Both the position numbers and the translations under genes were made by a program. Below, one piece after another: positions 55,195-64,000 of a stretch of DNA of 64,000 nucleotides (the stretch's first letter is position 1; each line of letters begins with the position of its first letter). The stretch spans positions 20,384,001 to 20,448,000 of the forward strand of contig CM045733.1 in assembly GCA_024760905.1 (NCBI GenBank). Direction: 5' to 3'. Origin of the DNA: Plotosus lineatus. Taxonomy: Eukaryota; Chordata; Actinopteri; Siluriformes; Plotosidae. Under the pieces are notes generated by a model that saw nothing but the letters and a program-made list of their open reading frames with translations, was not told where the DNA came from and did not search any database.

Positions 55195-55860
55195 TATGAA
55201 GCATATGGTAATTTATTAATTCTAAGGCACTTAATTTAATTGTGGGGCCGGTGGCGTAGTGGTTAGTGCTCATGATCGGGAGGTTGTGAGTTCAAATCCC
55301 ACTGAGAACCTCATTGTGCTAAGACCCCTGGGCAAGTTCTCAACTACAAGTGTGCCTCTGTTCACCCAGCAGTATAAATGGGTACCAGTAAAAATATACT
55401 GGGAAGGTAACCTGTGATGGACTAGCATCCCCTCCAGGGGGAGTTGAACTCCTGGTCGCTTCACGCTACGGAAACCTGGGATAAGCACCGGCCTGATGAG
55501 CCACTAGGCTCGGGTGTAAAAGCCCAACAGACTTTACCTACTTAATTTAATTAGGGGCACAGAGAGGCTGGCTCCCAACTCAGCCCACTCTGGGCAAAAG
55601 CGGAGTACTCCTTGTCAGACCATTGCAGGACCAACACACATACAACCATTCATACTCAAACCTAAGGGCAATTTGAAACAGTCAATTAGCCTACTGTGTA
55701 TGTGGTTCAACTCTGGGAGGAAACCAAAGGACCCAGAGGGAACCACACAAGCACGGGGAGAACATGCAAACTATACATAAACGCGCGAGCCTAGGAATCA
55801 AACCCATGACCTTCTTGCTGTGAACCAGATGTGCTAACTCCTGCACCACTGTACCACCCT
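55195..55860 (-). mobile_element. SINE-V split by SINE-B
   Basis: The tail 'taattctaaggcacttaatt' is cut by SINE-B and resumes at 55553 with 'ggggcacagagaggctggct'. Centre ('ggcaatttgaaacagtcaat') and head ('tcttgctgtgaaccagatgt', 'accactgtaccaccct') follow to 55860. Confidence 0.8.
55242..55539 (+). mobile_element. SINE-B with perfect 13 bp target duplication
   Basis: The best SINE-B copy. It starts GTGGGGCCGGTGGCGTAGTG (box-A-like GTGGCGTAGTGG) and has a box-B-like GAGTTCAAATCCC about 40 bp downstream. The body carries 'gttcacccagcagtataaat' and the end is 'aagcccaacagactttacct'. ACTTAATTTAATT repeats at 55229-55241 and 55540-55552. Confidence 0.9.
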
Positions 55861-55982
55861 GGATATGGTAATTATTTTTTTACCATTTCTTGTACTGAAA
55901 AAAAAAAAGATTAAAACAGGCAGTTTTAAACAATTAGCAACAATATGCAGCTATCTTCTTGTATTTAGCATAGCATGTAAAG

Positions 55983-56312
55983 CAGTTCTGGTGGCGTGGA
56001 GGTTAGCATGTCTATCTCAGAGCAAGAAGGTTCTAGGTTCAAGTCCGTGAGGGTGTTTCTTTGTGAAGTTTGTATGTTCTCTCACCGTGCTTATGTGAGC
56101 TTACTCCAGGTATTCAGGTTTCCTCCCACAGTCGAAAGACATACTCATTAGCGACTCGCTGTTACAAATTGCCCCCAGCTGTGAGTTTGAATGGTTGTGA
56201 GTGTGTGTGTGTGTTGGCCCTGCTGTGGACAGGCGAACTGTTCAGGGTGTAATCCACCAACACCCAGAGTCAGCAGAGATAAGCTCCTGTCTCTCCATGG
56301 CCCTAGTAGTAT
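55983..56312 (+). mobile_element. SINE-V copy
   Basis: Head ('tggcgtggaggttagcatgt', 'aagaaggttctaggttca'), centre ('caggtttcctcccacagtcg') and A1-type tail ('cgaactgttcagggtgtaat') in order. Confidence 0.78.
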
Positions 56313-56315
56313 TAA

Positions 56316-56575
56316 TTATTCATTATTTATTTTATGAACCGCTTAATCCTAATTTGGGTCGCGGGGACACTGGTGCCCATCTTAGTCGACTACGGGTGGG
56401 AGCAGGGTACACTCTGGGAAGCTGACCAGGCCATCGCAGTCGCCCCCCACACACAAACACACCTACCTAGGGGTGATTTGGAACAGCCAATTAGCCTACT
56501 GTGATGTTTTTGGGCTGTGGGAGGAAACCGGAGTACCCTGAAGAAACCCATGCAAGTCCAGGGAGAACATACTTT
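56316..56575 (-). mobile_element. SINE-V, head missing, tail-to-tail with the previous copy
   Basis: Tail ('atgaaccgcttaatcctaat', 'gtcgcggggacactggtgcc') and centre ('gtgatttggaacagccaatt') read in reverse. Similarity stops near 56575 before the tRNA-related head. Confidence 0.78.
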
Positions 56576-57389
56576 AGGTTTTTGTTTATTTTAAACCGCA
56601 GCGTTAGAACAGGGAAATTTCCTGAAAACTGAAGAAGCAGACTTCATACGACCATAAAGCACAGCTCACCTCATCAGGCTGGTAACAGGCAGTGGTAGAC
56701 TGATGCTGTCAGTGTGAGACAGTGCTTCCCTCTGAGACTCAACTGATTCAACCTTGAGACCTCGAACACAGCATTGAAGTGTCATTAGCCTCATATCCAA
56801 ATCCCAAAAGTAGCTGACAAAGTTTTACTGAATTTGTAGTCATCCAAGTAGACTCTGTGTTTGGCAGTGATGTCTATCTCCTGTATAAAACTGTTCATTT
56901 CCCAATGATGTTCTCCCTCTGGGACTCTGTAAAGCATCTCCTGTAAAGCTTTAAATAAAGATTTAGGAATCTGTGAGGTTCAGAAATAATGATAGCCCTG
57001 TGTGTATTTTAAATCATTTATTATAATCCCACAATTTGATTCCCTGTGTGTGTGATGCTCAGAAAATTGCTCAGGAGTGGTTTTAGACGGTAGTAGACCA
57101 TTTAAAATAGCAAGTCGTATGCAAATTCAGTTTGTAACAGACCCTGACTCAAGCTTCAAAGACTGCTTGAGTAGTAATATATTTTATATAACTTTGGATT
57201 CAGGGCAAATAGTCTGAATTTAAAAAGAAAAAAGAGTGGGAGGATGATACATGAACATTAAGCAACAGTGATTGGAAAGGAGTGTTTTTTTTTTCTTTCC
57301 TTTTTTTTTAAGGAAGTCTAATAGAAGATGAGAAGAAGATGAAGCCAACCTTAGATAGAAATTCATTCATCTCAGGTGTGTTCCTGCAA
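56576..57389. other. No gene recognised
   Basis: AT-rich, with a T-rich tract near 57285-57310. Confidence 0.4.
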
Positions 57390-57401
57390 TATTTATACAC
57401 A

Positions 57402-57443
<42 letters not shown>

Positions 57444-57476
57444 ATGACATGGTGGTCATGCAGTGATGCTGTATTG

Positions 57477-57543
<67 letters not shown>

Positions 57544-57552
57544 TGTGTGTGT

Positions 57553-57591
<39 letters not shown>

Positions 57592-57601
57592 CCTTTCTCA
57601 C

Positions 57602-57663
<62 letters not shown>

Positions 57664-57810
57664 TGTGTGTGTGTGTGTCTCTCTCCCTCCTGTAGCCAAG
57701 ACTTGATCATGAAGGGAAATGTTATATTTAGCTGACCAGTATTTTGTTTGTTCGCTTGAAGTAACGGTGCCCTTGGAAGACCGCCAGATAGCTGCTGATT
57801 GCTGTATCTT

Positions 57811-57874
<64 letters not shown>

Positions 57875-57946
57875 GCTCTTTCTGTCTGTCTGTCTCTCTA
57901 TCTCTCCCTCTCTCTCTCGCTCTCTCTCTTTCTGTCTGTCTGTCTG

Positions 57947-57985
<39 letters not shown>

Positions 57986-58016
57986 CTCTCTCTCTCACTC
58001 ACTCACTCACTTGCTC
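57390..58016. repeat. Microsatellite cluster (CA, CT, GT)
   Basis: (AC)n 57398-57440, (CT)n 57478-57540, (GT)n 57541-57556, (CT)n 57557-57590, (GT)n 57605-57678 and a long imperfect (CT)n with CTGT variants 57813-58016. A short unique bridge lies at 57690-57812. All open frames here are dipeptide translations of the repeats. Confidence 0.96.
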
Positions 58017-58132
58017 TGAGCACAAACAAGCCCAACATCACAGTGTACCACTTTTTAGGGACTGTTTTCTTCCATGGTGCTTAAAACCATCTCGCTCAAG
58101 AGAGGATGCAATGTGACATTGAAAAGAAAACA

Positions 58133-58161
58133 AGTGCTGGTGGTGGTGGTGGTGGTGGTGG
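58133..58161. repeat. (GGT)n microsatellite
   Basis: About nine TGG units. Confidence 0.9.
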
Positions 58162-58309
58162 CTGGTTGGTTAAATGCCTTAAATCTTAAAAAGTGGAAGA
58201 AGGGAACACTTGCAATTTTATTCCAATAGTAATTTGTTTGTATATTTTTACATAAATAAAGAAAAAGTTTGACAAAAAATATTTGTTAATCATCCACAAT
58301 CCCCTGTTC

Positions 58310-58805
58310 GGGCAGCATGGTGGAGTAGTGGTCACCACGTCGCAGCAAGAAGGTCCTGAGTTTGAATATCAGGCTCAGGAGTTACAGTGTGGAATATTAA
58401 CCTCCACCCAGCCTTTGTGTTGGTTTCCTCCAGATTTACGTTTACAGCACTAGGCAGACACCCTGATCCAGAGTGACTCACAGTCATCTTTATTTCTTTT
58501 TAATACAACTGAGCAATTGAGGGTTAAAGGGCCTTGCTCAGAAACCCAGGGCCGTAAGCACTGAGCCACCTCTGAGCAGATACTCCAGTTTCCTCCCACA
58601 GTTTGAAAACACACACATTTAGCGAATTGGCTGTTCCAGACTGTCCTTCTTTGCATCAGGGTATGAAAGGTTGCGTTTGTGTTGCCCCTCGATTTTCTGG
58701 TGAGCTGTTCAGAGTGTACCCCTAATTCACCCAGTGTTGGCTAAAATAGGCTCCAGCCTCCCCACAGCACTAAATAGAGGATTAAGTGGTTCAGTAAAGG
58801 ACTTC
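58310..58805 (+). mobile_element. SINE-V interrupted by another SINE
   Basis: Head 'cgggcagcatggtggagtag' and 'aagaaggtcctgagtttga', centre resuming at 58574 ('actccagtttcctcccacag') and tail ('ctggtgagctgttcagagtg') to about 58805. Confidence 0.75.
58436..58573 (-). mobile_element. Third tRNA-type SINE (L2-like tail)
   Basis: The minus strand reads 'agaggtggctcagtgcttac', then 'gagcaaggccctttaaccct', ending 'gtgctgtaaacgtaaat'. The 'gtgactcactctggatcagg'-type segment and '(gtaaat)' end resemble fish SINEs with L2-like tails. It interrupts the SINE-V centre. No clear target duplication. Confidence 0.55.
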
Positions 58806-58997
58806 ATTTGATGTTAGTTCGGTAGAGTGTGCAGCCCATTGGTGAGTATGTTATTCTGTGATGTCAGCAGGGATTCCACAGAGCAGTATTTATGAAACAT
58901 GAATTTAAAAGTTTTATTGTATCACGAAACAGGATTTTGTAACTTGCATTTCATAGGTATGAGGAAAATGCTCAATACTTTGTAACCAAATACTTTA

Positions 58998-59104
58998 TCA
59001 TTCATTCATTCATTCATTCATTCATTCATTTTCTGTAACCGCTGAATCCTATTTAGGGTTGCGGAGAGGCTGGCACCTGTTCCAGCCGACTCCGGGCGAG
59101 GGCC
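58998..59104 (-). mobile_element. A1-type SINE tail fragment
   Basis: (ATTC)n followed by 'ttctgtaaccgctgaatcct' and 'gttgcggagaggctggcacc', truncated at 59104. It could derive from SINE-A or SINE-V. Confidence 0.75.
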
Positions 59105-60205
59105 AAATAGCTTATCAGGTTGTCTTTTTTTAAGTTGAATAATACTGTACTTATTTATTCTGTGAGACGTCTATGAGATGGCATAATAAAAATTAAAAAA
59201 TTATGCATGCAGCCTCTGAATGATGGCTACTCAGTAATTTTCCAGGGTTTGTTGAGATCAAAATGAATATTGATCCAGCACAAGCTGAGAGACAGAGAGG
59301 ATGTCCGTTTTTTTTTTTTTGTTTTGTTTTTTTTTTTTAAATCCTTTCACAGGTTTAAATCGGTGAGCTAATTAAAGGTTTTGAAAGGGATAGAAAACTG
59401 TGTTCTTGATTGTTGCTTGTGAACTTGACCCAGGTGTATAGAAACTGGAGTCAGCAGTGAAGTATAACTCCAGGAAGTGCAACCCAGATGTCCCACCTGG
59501 CGCTGCTTCTCAATGTTGGCTTAACTTAGAAGTGACTCCAGATGCTCCAATGTTGTGAGAGAGGGTCAGCGGGACCGATCAGCAGTATAGAACGTTCCCT
59601 AGAAATGGTGAACATGGCATGATCTATGGGGTGTGGCAGTCGGGTGACAGACTTCAGAATCAGATCGGATATCCAGCTAACATGTCACTTGAGCTCCATG
59701 CCGTTTCGCAATGGACACTGTGTCAAATCCATTGGCTTAAGCATGGGAATGGGAGTGACATTGCACACGGGCACATTTTTCTTTGTCATGGACCTTGACA
59801 TAGTCGCTAACATGGACATGGATATGGGGCTCCAACAGGGCCAATGATATGGCCAGGGCAGAGGCGATGTTTGTACCCTGTTTCCCTTTTATGGTCCCCA
59901 TTCATTTCCTATGTCTGGCTTGTCTTTCTAATATTCGGTAACAATTCACGTGAGGCCAGTGGAACAGCCTGTCCACTGATCACTCTTATTGATCAGGTCT
60001 ATAATCACAATGCCATCTGTAAACTCTTTGATGGCGGATTCGGGTCGCTACCCAGTTATGTGTGTACAGAGCGTACAACAGTGCATTCACAACATAACTC
60101 CAGAGTTGAAGGTAATAGTGCTGGAGGTGAAGCGGCCTATTTTCACGACCTGCAGCCATCCAGTTTCAAAGTCCAAAGCACAACAGCAGACTGAGTAAAT
60201 GTACC

Positions 60206-60236
<31 letters not shown>

Positions 60237-60600
60237 TTGACGAACATTTTAGAAACAAAATATGGTCAGTAAAATCCCAAATGAATAAAGCAATGGTGGG
60301 ATGCTTTTTAAGGTGCTATGGTATATGTTCTGCGTTTGTCTATGAACGCGAATTATGGTAATTAACTAAAAACAAATTTACATGCCGCTTGTTCATCCAC
60401 ACTGCATACCAGTCTAGTTTGTAATAGAGCCACGATGTCACGCTCTCTCCCTGTATAGCGCAGTATCCACTGAGATACACTCACAGTGCAGCAGCCACTT
60501 CAAGGTCTCCAAGGTGGAGGAACAACAACCTGCCTCAGGAGGCTCAGCGAACATACACAGGTGAATGATCTGCACGTGCAAAAAAATCCAAGAAGTAATT
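59105..60600. other. Unassigned; frames without recognisable domains
   Basis: T-rich tract 59309-59339 and poly(A) 60207-60234. The 116-codon frame at 59844-60194 (TLIDQVYNHNAICKLFDGGF) and the 73-codon frame at 59626 look repeat-like (Met-Asp-Met-Asp) or random. I cannot assign them; an old retroelement relic is possible. Confidence 0.3.
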
Positions 60601-60614
60601 AAAAAGACTACACG

Positions 60615-60671
<57 letters not shown>
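60615..60671. repeat. (CA)n microsatellite
   Basis: About 28 units with two G interruptions, directly before a SINE-A. Confidence 0.95.
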
Positions 60672-60677
<6 letters not shown>

Positions 60678-60678
60678 A

Positions 60679-61027
60679 GGGCAGTGGTGGCCTGGTGGTA
60701 AAGGTGCTGGATCACTGATGCCAAGGATGGGGGTTCGAGTCCCACTCTGCACAAGCTTGTCACTGTCCCCACAGTGCAGCTAACTGGGTTATCAAAGGCC
60801 GGCCATGTCTCTCACTGTCTATGGTGTGAGGCATGTAGAAGAACCATTGCTGACTTTCGGTAAGAGTAGGCTGCAAAGCTATCAGCATGTTTTCCTGCCT
60901 GTGATGGCCTGGCGAGCTGTCCAGGGTGTACCCTGCCCTTGCCCAGGGTTGGCTGGGATGGGCACCAGCCTCCCTGTGACCCTAATTAGGATTAAGTGGT
61001 GACAAAAAATGAACTGAACTGAACTAA
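60679..61027 (+). mobile_element. SINE-A, tail A1, well preserved
   Basis: Head GGCAGTGGTGGCCTGGTGGT with a perfect box B GGTTCGAGTCC at 60732-60742. Body, A1 tail ('gatggcctggcgagctgtcc') and (GAACT)n end follow. It lies between two (CA)n tracts, so its target duplication is probably CA repeat. Best template in the window for the family consensus. Confidence 0.9.
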
Positions 61028-61029
61028 AC

Positions 61030-61059
<30 letters not shown>

Positions 61060-61060
<1 letters not shown>

Positions 61061-61425
61061 TGGCAATGGTGGCCTGGTAGTAAAGGTGCTGGATCACTGA
61101 TTCCAAGGTTGGGGATTCAAGCCCCACCCTCAACAGGTTGTCACTGTCAACTCCACCCCCCACCCCCCACCCAGTGCAGCTAACTGGGTTATCAAATGCC
61201 CACTATGTCTCTCACTGTCTATGGTGAGAGGTTCATGTAAAAGAACCATTGCTGACTTTTGTCAAGAGCAGGTTGCATAGCCGTCAGCGTGTTTCCACCC
61301 TGCGATGGCCTGGCGAGCTGTCCAGGGTGTACTCTGCCCTCGCCCAGGGTTGGCTGGGATGGGCACCAGCCTCCATGCAACCCTAATTAGGATTAAACGG
61401 TTCAGAAACTAAATGAATGAATGAA
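61060..61425 (+). mobile_element. SINE-A mosaic: A2-type body, A1 tail
   Basis: Head 'ggcaatggtggcctggtagt', body with 'ggtgagaggttcatgtaaaa' (the variant seen in A2 copies at 11.9 and 54.9 kb), then a normal A1 tail and (GAAT)n. It follows 36 bp of CA repeat after the previous SINE-A. Confidence 0.85.
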
Positions 61426-61717
61426 TTTCCTATGTAGGACCTATTTTGCAAATCTGTTCCTGATCCTGTGCCTGTATAATATTCCTGTGATGTGAATGAT
61501 CTTAGTTTGCCTCATAGTCTTCATCTCTACCCCTCCTCTAATGTGCTGTACATTTGATTGCCTGACCTCTGCTTATTTCCTGTTTATGATATTGTACTAT
61601 GTTGTTGGAAACCATTACCTGGTTTATTAATAAACCTCTTTTATTCTTCATCACTTTAACTCTCAGTGCACAGTAGTGTGAAAGCCTATTTGATTTATAC
61701 TACAGTCATTGCAATCT
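61426..61717. other. Unassigned, contains AATAAA
   Basis: 'ggtttattaataaacctctt' near 61620-61640 looks like a poly(A)-signal region, as in LTRs or gene ends, but no coding sequence supports either. Confidence 0.3.
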
Positions 61718-61851
61718 GCTTGTTTCTACCCCGTGATGGCCTGGCAAGATGTCCCAGGTGTACCCCACCTTCACTCAGAGTCGATTGAGATGGGCACCAG
61801 CCTCCCACTTCCCAAATTAGGATTACACAGTTCAGAAAATGAACGAATGAA
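61718..61851 (+). mobile_element. SINE-A A1 3' fragment
   Basis: Starts at 'caatctgcttgtttctaccc', i.e. the body-tail junction, and runs through the A1 tail to 'gaaaatgaacgaatgaatgc'. 5'-truncated. Confidence 0.8.
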
Positions 61852-62224
61852 TGCTAGGTCATAATTTATAATATCAACATTGGAAGTTATTCCTGGTCCC
61901 TCAGTGGATGAGTGGCATAAAATGCAAATATAGAGAATTATGCCAATTTACTATTTGGTGTCTATGGAGTTTTCATGTTTTCCTGTCTTTGTGGGTGTCC
62001 AATTCGATCCTTGGGTTCATCCCACCCCCAATGATAGGAGGTAATCTATGACCCGTCATCTTACGCAGGTTGTATTTCCAACTATTAAACAGAGTTTGTG
62101 GTTCTTGCTTCAAACCCAATGTAACCATAACCGGTATAGCACACTTCCTGAAGCTGAATAAATGAAAAATGTAAATCATTAAATAATAAAACAAAAAAAA
62201 CTTAATTTCAAATACAAAATTTTA
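61852..62224. other. No gene recognised
   Basis: AT-rich. The 73-codon minus frame at 61973-62194 is not family-like. Confidence 0.4.
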
Positions 62225-62432
62225 TCTCATTCACTCACTCATTTGTAGAATTGCTTAATCCTATTAAGTCCCGGGCAGACTGGTGCCTATCTCAGCTGAC
62301 ACGGGTAAAAATGGGGTACAGCCTGTAAGGCCACCTCAGGGCAAGAGATACAACCATTCACACTGAGATACACATATAGAGGCAATTTGGAATTGCTCCA
62401 CACAGAAACTATGCCACCATGCCCCTCCTACC
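62225..62432 (-). mobile_element. SINE-V with central deletion
   Basis: Tail ('gaattgcttaatcctattaa'), centre ('gaggcaatttggaattgctc') and the last head bases ('actatgccaccatgcccc') in reverse order with a large internal gap. Confidence 0.65.
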
Positions 62433-63940
<1,508 letters not shown>

Positions 63941-64000
63941 TATATGTTTATTATATGGTAGGCCTCCCTCAGTCCCGAAGGACTATGGCTGGTACCCCAG
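63941..64000. other. Edge fragment, unassigned
   Basis: 'ggtaggcctccctcagtccc' and 'gaaggactatggctggtacc' form a GC-rich start of something cut by the window end. It is not seen elsewhere in the window. Confidence 0.25.

Noticed and set aside
57308..58116. Several ~60-120 codon frames of Ser-Leu, Thr-His, Cys-Val and Arg-Glu repeats
   Set aside because: Pure translations of CT, CA and GT microsatellites.
59844..60194. 116-codon frame as a host gene
   Set aside because: No recognisable domain, no splice signals, overlapping alternatives in other frames, and flanked by poly(A).
60732..60742. Perfect RNA polymerase III box B suggesting a tRNA gene
   Set aside because: It belongs to a SINE-A head. 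No cloverleaf with paired acceptor stem can be drawn, and the same sequence recurs in many SINE copies.

Overview
The window is vertebrate nuclear DNA, almost certainly from a teleost fish. It is AT-rich, full of CA/GT, CT and AT microsatellites, and packed with fish-type transposable elements: V-SINEs, tRNA-headed SINEs, RTE and CR1/L2 LINEs, Tc1-like, Tigger/pogo-like and hAT elements. The SINE and L2 tail sequences recall otophysan (catfish-like) genomes, but the species cannot be named from this. I see no intact host protein-coding gene, rRNA, functional tRNA gene, CRISPR or prokaryotic operon. Nearly every sizeable open frame is transposon debris, its antisense shadow, or a translated microsatellite.

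Naming used here: SINE-V is a V-SINE-like element with tRNA-related head, conserved centre and GAATGAAT-type tail. SINE-A is a tRNA-headed SINE beginning near GGCAGTGGTGGCCTGG; it occurs with two 3' tails, A1 (shared with SINE-V) and A2 (RTE LINE-derived). SINE-B is a second tRNA-headed SINE beginning GTGGGGCCGGTGGCG. Tigger-1 elements have ends like CAGTCGGCCCTCTACTTACG. Tigger-T elements have ends like CAGGGATCCCTCGCTACTTC.

Layout. 1-8 kb: nested SINEs, a dead Tc1-like element and a Tigger-1 element. 8-11 kb: two adjoining antisense RTE LINEs, the second with a long RT frame and an inverted piece of 5' UTR. 11-19 kb: SINEs, an L2 3' UTR broken by Tigger-T and RTE, a decayed L2, Tigger-T and microsatellites. 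19.9-23.9 kb: a nearly full-length CR1/L2-group LINE inside an antisense Tigger-T. 24-29 kb: SINE fragments and an unclassified pair of ~310 bp direct repeats. 29-34.6 kb: a Tigger with 70 bp tandem repeats, an L2 3' end carrying a hAT MITE, a second Tigger family containing a 125 bp palindrome, and a deleted Tc1-like element. 35-45 kb: Tigger-T, RTE, Tc1, SINEs, a second L2 and a Tigger-1 inserted in a Tigger-T. 46.7-50.1 kb: an L2-group LINE whose 5' half is inverted. 51-56.6 kb: nested SINEs, a solo LTR and another RTE in a SINE-V. 57-64 kb: a microsatellite cluster, paired SINEs in CA repeats, and a Tigger-1 at the right edge.

The parts do not act as a pathway. They record successive insertions, and many carry exact target-site duplications that order the events. 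Functionally, the A2 SINEs share their 3' end with the RTE LINE and probably used its machinery, and the Tigger deletion derivatives would have needed a transposase from elsewhere. I found no convincing undescribed enzymatic system. The best leads are the two-tailed SINE-A family, the palindrome, the inverted LINE, the CCAAT-containing 70 bp repeat, the shared flank beside two RTE copies and the unclassified direct-repeat pair. All identifications rest on reading the sequence and recalling family features; no search was run.
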